Of a stretch of DNA of 64,000 nucleotides, positions 37,699 through 46,761 are shown one piece after another. The DNA lies in assembly GCA_963836355.1 (NCBI GenBank), contig CAWIJO010000002.1:1426001-1490000 (forward strand), in the 5' to 3' direction. This DNA is from Palsa-506 sp963836355 (lineage in GTDB: Bacteria; Actinomycetota; Actinomycetes; Streptosporangiales; Streptosporangiaceae). A program made the position numbers and the translations under genes. The notes under the pieces are model-generated. The model was given only the letters and a program-made list of their open reading frames with translations. It ran no database searches and had not been told where the DNA came from. Position 1 is the first letter of the stretch. Every line of letters begins with the position of its first letter.

Positions 37699-37744
37699 GG
37701 AAACGCCTGATTCGCGTTCGCGTGCGCAGCCGTAGCGTCATGCC

Positions 37745-38029
37745 ATGACACGCGAACAGCGCCTCGAGCCACGGAAGACGTTCCTGGTCGAGCACTACAG
37801 GCCTGGTCGCGACGTCGCGCAGCTGAGCAGTTCGATCGCACGCATCCGGGAGATCGTCGCGGAGATGGAGCGGGTCGGGGAGCCCGTCCGTTACCTGAGC
37901 GCAACGATCGTGCCTAACGACGAGTCGTTCTTCTGCCTCATCGAAGCAGCCTCTGCGGAAGTCGTGTCCGACGTGTACGGACGTGCGGACGTTCCATTCG
38001 AACGGATCTCAGCCGCAATCTGTCTATAG
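37745..38029 (+). CDS. DUF4242-like small protein (SCO4226 nickel-binding family)
   Basis: A 94-residue protein. ARIREIVAEMERVGEPVRYL, SATIVPNDESFFCLIEAASA and DVPFERIS match the ferredoxin-like DUF4242 fold, whose member SCO4226 binds nickel. It follows the LAL regulator by 46 bases on the same strand and precedes the exported DUF4440 protein by 17 bases, so the three probably form an operon. Confidence 0.75.
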   Translation: MTREQRLEPRKTFLVEHYRPGRDVAQLSSSIARIREIVAEMERVGEPVRYLSATIVPNDESFFCLIEAASAEVVSDVYGRADVPFERISAAICL

Positions 38030-38046
38030 GACGAAGGGGAGAATCC

Positions 38047-38553
38047 ATGAACCGCGCGAGAATCACTCAACTCATCGCGTTGCCCGCCACGATCCTCGCA
38101 CTTGCGGGAGCGACGGCCGCGACTCCGACTGCAATCGCGGGCACGGCGAGACCGGCGGCCGATCAGGTTCGTACGGCCGAGCGGACTCTGCTCCGTGCTG
38201 CGGTTGACGGCGACACACGAACCGCGCGCGCGCTGCTCGCCCCCGACTTGCAGCAGATCGATGTGACCGGTACAGCCGAGACGCGTGCGGACTACCTGGC
38301 CAACATCGGCGGCGGAGTCGATTTCGTGACCCTCAAGCCGATCAAGCCGATCAGCGTGCGCGTGCGCGGCGACAATGCAGTCGCACGCGTCAAGCTAAGG
38401 TTCAAAGTAGTTGCCCACGATCTGACGGTCCAACATGAAGGGTGGACGACCGACCTGTTCCAGCGGCGGGACGGCCGCTGGAAGCTCGTCTGGTCGCAGA
38501 GCACGGCCATTCCCCACCACCTGGACCTCTTCATCCGGTCGCTCCAGCCATAG
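38047..38553 (+). CDS. Exported DUF4440/SnoaL-like protein
   Basis: 168 residues. An N-terminal signal peptide (LIALPATILALAGATAATPT, cleavage near AIA-GTA) precedes an NTF2-like domain: AERTLLRAAVDGDTRTARAL, then DNAVARVKLRFKV and RRDGRWKLVWSQSTAIP. Fold relatives include SnoaL cyclases and ketosteroid isomerase; no catalytic assignment is possible. It is the third gene of the foreign-looking block. Confidence 0.8.
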   Translation: MNRARITQLIALPATILALAGATAATPTAIAGTARPAADQVRTAERTLLRAAVDGDTRTARALLAPDLQQIDVTGTAETRADYLANIGGGVDFVTLKPIKPISVRVRGDNAVARVKLRFKVVAHDLTVQHEGWTTDLFQRRDGRWKLVWSQSTAIPHHLDLFIRSLQP

Positions 38554-38728
38554 CCGTAGCTACGGACGCAAGCAGCAATGGGTCGCCGCCACGAGCAATC
38601 ATCGCGTGGCGGCGACCACCCAACACGAGGCTTGGACCACCGGACGGTACGAGATCTCTGCGATGCCCAACAGAAAGACAGACGGTGCGCAGATCACTGA
38701 CTCGTGATCTGCGGACGCTGCTGCCGTA

Positions 38729-39274
38729 CTAGTTGCCCCTTGGACACCCGCACGGGTACTGCTCCCCTTTGGCCAGCAGGCCCATGAGGTGAGCCCATGG
38801 CTGCCGGACTGCTTGGCCCTGCCGGTGTGCCATAAACTCACGCACTGGGTCAGCGATATTGGCGAGCGGATGATGCCAGGCATCGAGCACCACTGCCTCG
38901 TCCACCTGGTTGCGATGCACGTATCCTGCAAGGGTGTCATAGAGAGCAAGGGAATAGTTGATCTCGTCCCAGCCCTCCTCACCGAGAGCAGGAAAATGCT
39001 TGGCTCTCGCAGCTTGGAATAGGCGCCTGCGGCCAGCTGCAGCCTTGGGATCGACTAGGAGCTCATGAATGCGCTGATAAGTAGCATCACGCGCCAGGCT
39101 GCGGGCATCGTCCGCGGCCTGCTGCGCGATGGTTCGGGTAGCGGCTAGGTTCTGCCGAGTCGTGACAATCGATATCGCAAGAGCGAGCAGGGACACCATG
39201 AGAGCTAATAGGTCCTTGTTCGCCGTCCAGAAACTCGTCACATCACGCGCTACCACGGCTCCATCTACGCCCAC
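38729..39274 (-). CDS. Membrane-anchored protein of unknown function (DUF4760-like)
   Basis: From GTG 39274 the protein (about 181 residues) has an N-terminal TM segment (LLALMVSLLALAISIVTT), a coiled helix (AQQAADDARSLARDATYQRI) and a globular part ending AVRQPWAHLMGLLAKGEQ. The layout, a TM helix followed by a conserved helical domain, matches DUF4760-type proteins that often sit near phage or defence genes. Nothing more specific can be said. The gene directly follows a decayed TIR gene. Confidence 0.55.
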   Translation of the reverse strand: MGVDGAVVARDVTSFWTANKDLLALMVSLLALAISIVTTRQNLAATRTIAQQAADDARSLARDATYQRIHELLVDPKAAAGRRRLFQAARAKHFPALGEEGWDEINYSLALYDTLAGYVHRNQVDEAVVLDAWHHPLANIADPVREFMAHRQGQAVRQPWAHLMGLLAKGEQYPCGCPRGN

Positions 39275-39344
39275 GGTGCGACCGTAGCAGCAACCTCCTG
39301 AGCGCCTCGGAACGGTCGGCGGAATGCCGCGCTCCTTGCCATCC

Positions 39345-39575
39345 CGGCAGAACCTGCGGCCGGTCACCGGGAGCCACCCGAACCGGGATCAGACGCGGCC
39401 GCGCCTGCTGCCCCGAGCGTCGGTGCACTGGGTCTGGCCAGGACGGCCGTCTACTCTGGGGTGGTGAACCGCTCCCGCTGAAAATAGGCCGGCGACCACA
39501 ACGACAGCACCCGCTCCGCCCGGGACAGGGCGTCGTTCGTCCGTAGCACGGCCCAGCCTGGGCGGTTGGCCGGGA
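39345..39575 (-). pseudogene. TIR-domain protein remnant with nonsense codon and frameshift
   Basis: The minus strand encodes NRPGWAVLRTNDALSRAERV, LSLWSPAYFQRERFTTPE, then TAG where TIR proteins have Trp (xEWxA), then TAVLA. After one extra base DPVHRRSGQQARPRLIPVRV continues the typical LLPVRV strand. The order (SPAY, EW, LxPVRV) fits actinobacterial TIR domains. The N-terminus is lost next to the EamA stop. The Trp codon TGG has become TAG. Confidence 0.55.
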
Positions 39576-39576
39576 C

Positions 39577-40064
39577 TCATGCTGCGACAAGCAGGATGCC
39601 GATCGCGAGCCCGAGGCCTGCCCGCTGCAGCCAGCGCAGCCGCTCACCGAGCACCACTCTGGCTAGCAGCACGGTGATCCCGGGGGTAAAGCGATGCCAG
39701 CACGACTGCCAGACCGCAGCACTGCCGCGGCGATCAGGACGACCGCCAGCTCGCCGATCCGCCCGGCCGCCACCGGCCAGAGCTCCCCGGACTGCCCGGC
39801 GTTACGGATGAGAAGGAAGAAGAGGCCAAACGAGGTGCCCGAGGCAATGCCATAGCCAATGGCCCGGCCAGGCCCAGGCGGGCCAGGCGGGGCCGCCGCG
39901 CTGGTGCCGTCGGCTGCGTTGCTGCCGGTGGCCGAGCTGGCCAGCATGATCGCGACCAGGCAGAGCAGCGCGCCCGCATAGACGACGTATCCGAGCCGCT
40001 CGCCCCCGGCCAGCGCTACCATCACGTTGCACCTCCCGCCCCGGCGGGACCGCTTGCGAGCCAT
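39577..40064 (-). pseudogene. EamA/DMT transporter with internal deletions
   Basis: The ATG at 40064 keeps its promoter region but after nine residues jumps to the end of the first EamA domain (ERLGYVVYAGALLCLVAIML). The second domain begins (GYGIASGTSFGLFFLLIRNA) and is again shortened. Its end, ITVLLARVVLGERLRWLQRA followed by GLGLAIGILLVAA, is in another frame after a CCCCC run. Less than half of the ten TM helices remain. A CGNR-type regulator is divergently transcribed, a common pairing. Confidence 0.65.
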
Positions 40065-40069
40065 CTGAG

Positions 40070-40135
40070 GTGACCAGTAAAACTAATTTAGAGGTCACAA
40101 CAAGACCGGTCAAACGGTTTATGTAGTCACGGTTT
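40070..40135. promoter_or_regulatory. Divergent promoter/operator region between EamA remnant and CGNR regulator
   Basis: An AT-rich interval holds the inverted repeat GTGACC (40070-40075) / GGTCAC (40093-40098) around TAAAACTAATTTA, and a direct repeat ACGGTTT at 40114-40120 and 40129-40135. These are plausible operator and promoter elements for the CGNR regulator. Confidence 0.5.
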
Positions 40136-40141
40136 GGTAGA

Positions 40142-40726
40142 GTGCTGATCATGACCATGCCGTCCTGGGTGCCGGACCAAGAGACCAAGCCCGCCCCCAT
40201 GCCACTGCTGCTAGTGCAGTCGTTCGTCAACACCTGGGACGGCGACCACGGCTCCGACCTGCTCCTGGATCCGGCCGCGGCCCGCGACTGGCTCACCGGT
40301 GCCGGGCTGTGGAGCGCTGATCATGCGCCGGAACCGGCCCAACTTGATCTCGCTCGCCGAGTGCGCGAGGGAATCCGGTCCATGCTGGTGACCAACGGCG
40401 GCGGGGCCCAGCCCGCGTCCGGTGATTTGCAGGCCATGCAGGCCGTTGCCCGAGCCTCCCGGCCTATGCTGCAGGTCTGGCCGGGTGGCCAGGTCAGCCT
40501 CGGGGCCGGGCCCGCCGGCCGGTTCGAAGCAAGGCTGCTCGCCCTGCTGCTGGCGATTCGCGACGCGCAGCGAGATGGCACCTGGCAGCGGCTGAAGGCC
40601 TGCAGCAACCCGGACTGCCGGTGGGCCTTCTACGACCGCTCCCACAGCCAGGCAGGTGCCTGGTGCGACATGGCCACCTGCGGCAACCGGATCAAAAACC
40701 GCAGGCTCAGGCAGCGGCACCGATGA
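40142..40726 (+). CDS. CGNR zinc-finger transcriptional regulator
   Basis: A 194-residue protein: N-terminal stress-response ABATE-like domain (VQSFVNTWDGDHGSDLL, ARDWLTGAGL) and a C-terminal zinc finger LKACSNPDCRWAFYDRSHSQ with WCDMATCGNRIKNRRLRQR, which gives the family its name. The likely start is ATG 40142 or 40151 (MTMPSW). The gene faces a decayed EamA exporter, which this class often controls. Confidence 0.9.
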   Translation: MLIMTMPSWVPDQETKPAPMPLLLVQSFVNTWDGDHGSDLLLDPAAARDWLTGAGLWSADHAPEPAQLDLARRVREGIRSMLVTNGGGAQPASGDLQAMQAVARASRPMLQVWPGGQVSLGAGPAGRFEARLLALLLAIRDAQRDGTWQRLKACSNPDCRWAFYDRSHSQAGAWCDMATCGNRIKNRRLRQRHR

Positions 40727-40804
40727 CCGGGCGCGGCCGGCCGGCGGGCTGAGGCCCCGCATACTGGATGATGAGCGCGCGGTGATGGGTTCGGTGTACC
40801 GGCG

Positions 40805-42325
40805 GTGCAGGGGGCAGGTGTGGAATATGACGTGATCGTGGTGGGCGGCGGGTCGGCTGGCTGTGTGGTCGCGGCCCGCCTCAGCGCGGATGAGCGTCGT
40901 GGCGTGCTGCTTGTGGAGGCGGGGCCGGATTACCCGGTGGTTGCCGGCCTTCCGGCCGATATCGCGGATGAGTCCATGCCGGCGATGAGCCATGACTGGG
41001 GTTTTGCGTCGGAGCCGGATGAGTTTGGGCGCTCGGTCCCGCTGCCCCGGGGGCGCCTGGTCGGCGGTTGTTCGGCGACCAACGCCTGTTTCGCGCTGCG
41101 GGGATGGCCGGCCAACTACGACGAGTGGACTGCCAGGGGCAATCCTGGCTGGTCGTTCGCCGATCTGCTGCCGGTCTTTCGCGCCGTCGAGTCCGACGCC
41201 GATTTCGGCGGCGACTGGCACGGGAGCCACGGGCCGGTCCCCATCCGGCGGCCCTCGGCCGGTGAACTGTCGCCACTGCAGCGGGCCTTCGCCGATACCG
41301 CCGCCGTCGCGGATCACCCGCTGGCCAGCGACCACAACCGGCCCGGCGCGGTGGGTGTGGGCCCGGGGCCCCGCAACGTACGCGATGGCCTGCGGATGAG
41401 CACGGCGTTGACCCACCTGGCGGCGGCCCGCAGCCGGCCCAACCTCACCATCTGGGCCAGCGCCGCTGTCGACCGGGTCGAGCTGCGCGGAACCAGTGTG
41501 CGGGGAATCCGGATCGCCAGCGGTGAAATCGTCGACAGTGACGTGGTGGTGGTGGCGGCGGGCTCCTACGCCAGCCCGGCAATCTTGATGCGCTCGGGCA
41601 TCGGTCCTGCCGCCGGACTGCGCGGGCTAGGTATCCCGGTGGCTGTGGACCTGCCTGGGGTCGGGGACAACCTCATCGACCACCCGCTGGCCGCCGTCGA
41701 TCTGCCCACCTCGCCCGGCTATGCCGGATCCCGCTTCCAGGTGATGCTCACGATGCGCTCCAGCCTGGCCGGGCCGGACGAGCCACCCGATCTGCACCTG
41801 TTCCCCGCCGGGCCGTTCGACAACGCTGCGAGCCCGGTGGGCGGGGTGTTCGGCATCGTCACCGGGCTGTTGTCGGTCCGTTCACGGGGGTCGGTGCGCT
41901 TGCGCTCGGCTGACCCGGCCGATCCGCCGCGTATCGACATCGCTCATCTGCGCCACCCTGATGACATGACGCGGATGATCGAGGCAACCCTGCAAGCACG
42001 CCAGCTCAGCCGCACCCCGCCACTCGCCAAGTTCGTCACCGGCGCCGAGCTCGCTCCCGGCCCCGCGATCAGCGACGACGACACCGCCGGGCTGGCCCGC
42101 TCGATCCGGGAGCGGGCCGGCTCTTACCACCACCCAGTGGGAACCTGTGCGATGGGGCCCAACCCCGACCAAGGCGCGGTCGTTGACGCCCGCGGGGCGG
42201 TCCACGGGATCGGCGGGCTGTGGGTAGCGGACGCGTCGGTGATGCCCACCATCCCCGCCGCCAACACCAACCTGTCCACGATCGTCATCGCCGAGCGCAT
42301 CGCGCAATGGCTATCGGCATCATGA
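40805..42325 (+). CDS. GMC-family FAD oxidoreductase
   Basis: An intact 506-residue flavoenzyme of the choline dehydrogenase/glucose oxidase type. VIVVGGGSAGCVVAARLS binds FAD, RGRLVGGCSATNACFALRGW is GMC signature 1, and AGSYASPAILMRSGIGPA is signature 2. The catalytic HHPVGTCAMGP (about 442) and NTNLSTIVIAERIA complete the site. Start is GTG 40805. Substrates are alcohols or aldehydes; none can be named from context. Confidence 0.92.
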   Translation: MQGAGVEYDVIVVGGGSAGCVVAARLSADERRGVLLVEAGPDYPVVAGLPADIADESMPAMSHDWGFASEPDEFGRSVPLPRGRLVGGCSATNACFALRGWPANYDEWTARGNPGWSFADLLPVFRAVESDADFGGDWHGSHGPVPIRRPSAGELSPLQRAFADTAAVADHPLASDHNRPGAVGVGPGPRNVRDGLRMSTALTHLAAARSRPNLTIWASAAVDRVELRGTSVRGIRIASGEIVDSDVVVVAAGSYASPAILMRSGIGPAAGLRGLGIPVAVDLPGVGDNLIDHPLAAVDLPTSPGYAGSRFQVMLTMRSSLAGPDEPPDLHLFPAGPFDNAASPVGGVFGIVTGLLSVRSRGSVRLRSADPADPPRIDIAHLRHPDDMTRMIEATLQARQLSRTPPLAKFVTGAELAPGPAISDDDTAGLARSIRERAGSYHHPVGTCAMGPNPDQGAVVDARGAVHGIGGLWVADASVMPTIPAANTNLSTIVIAERIAQWLSAS

Positions 42326-42904
42326 CCGGGCTTCGATCGGCCTATCACGCTCCGCCACGAACTATTGATGCGCTTGAGCGCTCCGAGCCGCCTGATCTGG
42401 TCGGCCTAGCGATCCTGGGTCGCTAGTACTCGGCGATGTCTAGCTGCTTGCTCGTACCGAGGGATGATCATGTGCCGCTTGTTTCGCCATGCCGGGTCCC
42501 AGCGCAGGCTGCGAAGGGTCAGCTGGCCAGTCACCGCCTGCCGGACTGGCCCAGGCGCTGAGGCGCCTGAGGCGCCTGGTGCGCCGGGCGGATCTGGCGG
42601 CAGGTTGGGGCGGCTGCTGCCGGTCCTGATGCCGAAGGTGCGCTAGACGTTCAATCACGATTCTTAGGTTTATCTGGTGGATTCGGTATGCAAGAGAATT
42701 TCTGGACAGCTTTCTGTGCCAGCTGTATTTATGACGTGCGGGCGAGCCGGCGGGGCTAGGACGTTTGATCGAGGACAGAAGCTAGCTGGAGGCGTGGCCG
42801 GGGCAAGCGACCGTGCCTTAGACGCGGCAATTTACCGGCAATGGCAGGGTGCAGGAGCCTTGCGCTGCTCGCCGTGCGGGCTTCCTTGGTAGGTACCCTC
42901 GCGG
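42326..42904. other. Gene-free stretch
   Basis: About 580 bases without a supported gene. It includes a GGCGCCTGAGGCGCC-type short repeat near 42558 and an AT-richer patch at 42650-42740 that could hold a promoter. Short open frames here lack codon bias. Confidence 0.5.
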
Positions 42905-43220
42905 CTCACGGCTTTTGTCCGACTCCGCCCAGCGCGGGCACGGCGGTGGGGTTGACTGTGCTGGGATCGGGACGCCACTGGTGGATCGCCACCACACGGG
43001 ATCCGCGAGTTCCAGGCCGTCGAAGAACCGGATGACCTGCTCCGGCAGCCGCACGCGGTACGGGACGGCCCCGCTCTCGTTGTACTGCCCCAGCGCCTTG
43101 TTCTGCGCGGGGTCGGTGTTGACAACCTCGTACATCACGAGGTAGCCGCCGGAGGGCAGAGCGTCTTTGAGCCCCGCACGGTCAGCTGACTGCCGACGCG
43201 ACGGCGCAGGTGAACCAGGT
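42905..43220 (-). pseudogene. SAM methyltransferase (DUF574 type), C-terminal remnant
   Basis: YLVMYEVVNTDPAQNKALGQ followed by YNESGAVPYRVRLPEQVIRF and FDGLELADP matches the C-terminal third of DUF574-type methyltransferases. Past a frameshift near 42995, VVAIHQWRPDP ends the protein as expected, with a stop near 42905. The SAM-binding N-terminal two thirds are absent. Confidence 0.6.
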
Positions 43221-43279
43221 CCGGATCTGCTGGAATGCGCCTGGCCGACCCGCTGCTGCTGGAGTGGCTCCGCAGTTCG

Positions 43280-43396
43280 CTACCGATCACATCGGGCCAG
43301 GTAATTACCGGTCTCACCGGCCACGCTCCAGACCGGGTTGCGTTCCAGGATGAGCGCCTCGGTGGTGATCACACGTTGCCCGGCAACCCGGTCCAT
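43280..43396 (-). CDS. 38-residue protein, translationally coupled; possibly a truncated gene
   Basis: The ATG at 43396 overlaps the TGA of the upstream PLP enzyme (TGATG). It encodes MDRVAGQRVITTEALILERN, then PVWSVAGETGNYLARC, with strong codon bias, and stops at 43280. It looks like the start of a second gene of the operon cut off at codon 39. The sequence after it belongs to the methyltransferase remnant. No family is identified. Confidence 0.45.
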   Translation of the reverse strand: MDRVAGQRVITTEALILERNPVWSVAGETGNYLARCDR

Positions 43397-44592
43397 CAGT
43401 AAACCGCCCTCTTCCAGTTGGCGGACGTGAGGGTCGTTACAAGTCGCTCGACGTCGTCTTCGTGGTTGTAGAAGTGGATAGAAAATCGCAGGTTGCCGTC
43501 CCGTGCCGAGCAGATGACTCCCTGTTCGGACAGTGCGCTGAGAAGCCGTGATGGTGCGGAGGGGCCGACTGGGACGCTCACGATCGTGCTCCGGTTCCGT
43601 TCGGGCAGGTCGACAGGGTCCCATCCGACGTTGGTGAGCGCGGCCCGGAGCTTGGCGGTGAGCTCGTGGTTGCGGGCGTAGATGGTGTCGGGACCGAAGT
43701 CATCGAAGATGGCCAGGCCGGCTTGGTTGCCGATCGCGGCCAGCCAGCTGATGGAGTTGTCGAAGCGCGATGCCGTGGGCGAGAGGTTCATCTCGGGCCC
43801 GAAGAAGCTGTCAAGCGGGACACTGCCCGCCCTCCAGCCCGCGCTGACCGGCGTGAATAGCCCTTGCACGGCGGGTGACAGGTAGCAGTAGCCCATACCG
43901 CGGCCCGCGTTGAGCAGGAACTTGTGGTCCGGTGCCACCAGCACGTCGACGTGCCGCAGATCCTGGGCGACCGGCAGCGCCCCGACCATCTGCGAGCCGT
44001 CAACGAACACGATCGCCCCGGCCTTGCGGGCAAGACTGCTGATCGCGGCAATGTCGGACCGATGGCCGGTCGCTGCCTGCACGCCGCTGAAGGCGACCAG
44101 CTGGGTGCCGGCGTCCACTCGCCCGCCGACGTCTTCGGGTTCGAGCCCGCCGTTACGGAAGGGAACCTGACGGACTTCGTATCCCTTCCCGGCCAGCTGA
44201 CGCCAGGGGAAATGGTTCGAGCTGTACTCCCTTTGCCCGATCACGATGCTCTCGCCCGGGCTGGCCGGGCCGAACTGGGCAGCTACCAGTCCCGCCGCCG
44301 ACGACACTGCAGGGATCAGCGCGATGTCGCAGGCATCGGCGCCGATCAGCCTCGCCACCGCCGATCGTGCGTGGCCGGCTGCCTGCTCCCCGCGGCCGTA
44401 GTCGAGGCCGATGGTTGCCCACTCATCGATGAACTCGTGGTACGCCTGCGCGAGCCGCCGGCTCGCGAGGCCGACCGCAGCAGTGTTGAAGTACGCCCGG
44501 CCCGCAGTCGCTGGGAACAGGCGGCGAGCGTCACAGATGTCCGCGGTCTGCGCCGCTGGTCCCGGGCCGGTCACGACATCAAACGTACCCAT
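43396..44592 (-). CDS. Class-V aminotransferase-fold PLP enzyme (cysteine desulfurase/isopenicillin-epimerase-like)
   Basis: A 398-residue intact enzyme. Family landmarks are LFPATAGRAYFNTAAVGLAS at the N-terminus, IVFVDGSQMVGALPVAQDLR (cofactor Asp), and VDVLVAPDHKFLLNAGRGMG with the PLP Lys. The C-terminal RNRSTIVSVPVG and ARDGNLRFSIHFYNHEDDVE are typical. ATG 44592 is chosen because upstream residues are not family-like. It may be a desulfurase, selenocysteine lyase or epimerase; no carrier protein is adjacent. Confidence 0.85.
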   Translation of the reverse strand: MGTFDVVTGPGPAAQTADICDARRLFPATAGRAYFNTAAVGLASRRLAQAYHEFIDEWATIGLDYGRGEQAAGHARSAVARLIGADACDIALIPAVSSAAGLVAAQFGPASPGESIVIGQREYSSNHFPWRQLAGKGYEVRQVPFRNGGLEPEDVGGRVDAGTQLVAFSGVQAATGHRSDIAAISSLARKAGAIVFVDGSQMVGALPVAQDLRHVDVLVAPDHKFLLNAGRGMGYCYLSPAVQGLFTPVSAGWRAGSVPLDSFFGPEMNLSPTASRFDNSISWLAAIGNQAGLAIFDDFGPDTIYARNHELTAKLRAALTNVGWDPVDLPERNRSTIVSVPVGPSAPSRLLSALSEQGVICSARDGNLRFSIHFYNHEDDVERLVTTLTSANWKRAVY

Positions 44593-44601
44593 GGGGTGAT
44601 C

Positions 44602-44728
44602 CTGCTTCCCCGGGCACCTTGACCGGTCCCGCTGGTGCTCCCACGACGGATTCCTCGGCGGCGAATACGGCGGCATGGGCTGGCCGGACACCTTCGCCGC
44701 CACCTTGCGCAAGGTCCTCACCGACTGA
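44602..44728 (+). pseudogene. 3' remnant of an unidentified plus-strand gene
   Basis: The frame FLGGEYGGMGWPDTFAATLR followed by KVLTD and stop 44726-44728 has typical codon bias but no start, because a TGA lies at its left edge. It is squeezed between the PLP enzyme and the histidine kinase. No family is recognised. Confidence 0.35.
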
Positions 44729-45914
44729 TGGCCTCATCGGCGATGACTTTGTCGCGTCGCGGGAGGCGGACGGTGATGTCGAGGCCGCCGGCGGGGACGG
44801 CGGTGGCGTGCACGGTGCCGCCGTGCACTGCGGCGATGGATGAGACGAGGGCGAGGCCGAGGCCGAAGCCGTCGTGGCGGGTGCGGTCGTCGAGCCGGGT
44901 GAACGGCAGGAACAGCCGTTCGACCTGGTCGGATGGTACGACCTGGCCGGTGTTGACGACTTGCACCAGGGACACGCCGTTGTCGGCGGTGGTCGAGATC
45001 GCGACGGTGCCGCCGGCGATGTTGTAGCGCTCGGCGTTGTCGAGCAGGTTGTTGACGAGCCGTTCGAGCAGCACACCGTCGCCGGTCACCGGGGCTTCGC
45101 CGAGGGCGGTGGTAGTGGTGATGCCGTTGCCGGTGCGTCCCTCGAGTGCGTCTTCGGCGACGGCGGCCAGATCCAGCGGGTCGGTGAGGGCGCGCGCCTG
45201 GTCGTTGCGCGCCAGTACCAGCAGTGCCTCGATGAGCCGCTCGCAGTGATCGACGGCCTGGCGCACGTCGGCGGCCATCGACACGAGCTCGTCGCGGGTC
45301 GGTTCCGGCTTGGCGAGGACGACGTCGATCGCGGTCCGCATGACGGTCAGCGGCGTGCGAAGCTCGTGGCTTGCGTTGGCGATGAACTGCCGCTGGCTGG
45401 TGAACGCGCGGTCGAGCCGTTCGAGCATGGTGTCGAAGGTGTCGGCGAGCTCGCGCAGTTCGTCGCGCGGGCCCTGCAGGGCGATGCGCTGGGACAGGTC
45501 CTGCTCGCTGGCCGCGCGAGCAGCTGCGGTGAGCCGGTGCACCGGCCGCAGGATGCGTCCGGCGGCCAGCCAGCCCGCGGCCGCGGCGAGCAGTGTGGTG
45601 CCGGCCAGGGTGAGCAGCGAGTAGGTCAGCAGGTGGGTGAGCGTCGTGCTGCGCTGTGCGGCGGCGCCGGCCTGGACACCGTTGGCATACACCGCGGCGC
45701 ACTTCTGCATGACGCCAGCGTGGCCAGTCCGCGCCGCCTGGAGGCACTGCTCGAGCGCTTGCTGGACCCCCCGTGGGATCCTGGTGCTCGTGGTGGGGTG
45801 CAAGGTGTGCGCGACCAGCAGGTAGGTGATCAATACCAGCGCGGCCCCGCCGAGGGCGAACAGCGACGCATACAGCAGCGTCAGCCGCGACCGGGCGCTG
45901 AGGTGGCTGCTCAC
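44718..45914 (-). CDS. Sensor histidine kinase (HisKA type)
   Basis: 398 residues from GTG 45914, which overlaps the response-regulator stop (GTGA). TM1 is LTLLYASLFALGGAALVLIT and TM2 LLTYSLLTLAGTTLLAAA, with a short extracytoplasmic loop of about 60 residues between. HAMP follows, then the H-box FIANASHELRTPLTVMRTAI (about 180), N-box NNLLDNAERYNI (about 290) and GFGLGLALVSSIAAVHGG. The small sensor loop resembles kinases that sense cell-envelope stress or antimicrobial peptides. Intact. Confidence 0.93.
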   Translation of the reverse strand: MSSHLSARSRLTLLYASLFALGGAALVLITYLLVAHTLHPTTSTRIPRGVQQALEQCLQAARTGHAGVMQKCAAVYANGVQAGAAAQRSTTLTHLLTYSLLTLAGTTLLAAAAGWLAAGRILRPVHRLTAAARAASEQDLSQRIALQGPRDELRELADTFDTMLERLDRAFTSQRQFIANASHELRTPLTVMRTAIDVVLAKPEPTRDELVSMAADVRQAVDHCERLIEALLVLARNDQARALTDPLDLAAVAEDALEGRTGNGITTTTALGEAPVTGDGVLLERLVNNLLDNAERYNIAGGTVAISTTADNGVSLVQVVNTGQVVPSDQVERLFLPFTRLDDRTRHDGFGLGLALVSSIAAVHGGTVHATAVPAGGLDITVRLPRRDKVIADEAISR

Positions 45915-46564
45915 AGCCGGTAGCCGACGCCGGCCACGGTCTCGATCAGCGGCGGATCGCCGAGTTTGCGCCGCAACCTCCCGACGGTCACCGCGACCGT
46001 GTTGCTGAACGGGTCGGCGTGCGCGTCCCACACGTGTTCGAGCAGCTCCTCGGCGCTGACCGCAGCGCCATCCGCGCCGGCCAGGCACTCCAGCACGCCG
46101 AACTCCTTGCGGGTCAGGGTCAGCGGGATCCCGGCGCGGCTGGCGCGGTGCCGCGCGCGATCGACCACCAGGTCGCCGCGCTGCACGACCGCCGGCGAGC
46201 CGGGTCCGCGCCGGCCCAGGGCCCGGATGCGCGCGATCAGCTCGCCGAAGGCGAACGGCTTGCCGAGGTAGTCATCGGCGCCCAGCTCCAGCCCGTCGAC
46301 CCGGTCCTCGACGCCGGCGGCCGCGGTCAGCATCAGGATCCGGCTGGGCGAGCCGCCGCGCACCAGCGCGCGGCAGACCCGGTCGCCGTGCACGGCCGGC
46401 AGGTCGCGGTCGAGGACGACCACGTCGTAGCCGGTGCCGGCCATGCCCTGCAGGGCTGCCGCGCCGTCGTAAACCACGTCGACGGCGAAACCCGCATCGC
46501 GCAGGCCCTCGCCGATCCGGTCAGCCAGCGCAACGTGATCCTCCACGACCAACACCCGCACCTG
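45911..46564 (-). CDS. OmpR-family response regulator
   Basis: VRVLVVEDHVALADRIGEGL begins the receiver; VVVLDRDLPAVHGD holds the phosphorylation Asp and DDYLGKPFAFGELIARI the conserved Lys. The winged HTH is LTLTRKEFGVLECLAGADGA to VTVGRLRRKLGDPPLIETVA. Start is probably GTG 46564; the upstream extension to 46606 is not homologous. It is coupled to the kinase and divergent from the exporter operon at 46762-50656, its likely target. Confidence 0.93.
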   Translation of the reverse strand, partial: QVRVLVVEDHVALADRIGEGLRDAGFAVDVVYDGAAALQGMAGTGYDVVVLDRDLPAVHGDRVCRALVRGGSPSRILMLTAAAGVEDRVDGLELGADDYLGKPFAFGELIARIRALGRRGPGSPAVVQRGDLVVDRARHRASRAGIPLTLTRKEFGVLECLAGADGAAVSAEELLEHVWDAHADPFSNTVAVTVGRLRRKLGDPPLIETVAGVGYRL

Positions 46565-46761
46565 CACATTGTGCGCCCGCCCCGATGACATCCGGCTAAC
46601 AACCACTGTTCGGCTCCTGTCATCGGCTGCCTGCTAGACCGAGAAGGGCCGCGCCGCCGCGGACCACTCCGGACGGAGCAGCCATGAACGCGAAACCAGC
46701 TAGTCCCGAAGCGGGCCGGCGGCCAGGCGCAGCCACCGCCCAGCCCCTGAGGAGGAACAGC

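Noticed and set aside
42440..42658. Short open frames in both strands
   Set aside because: Pro/Gly/Arg-rich translation without codon bias or start site; treated as non-coding.
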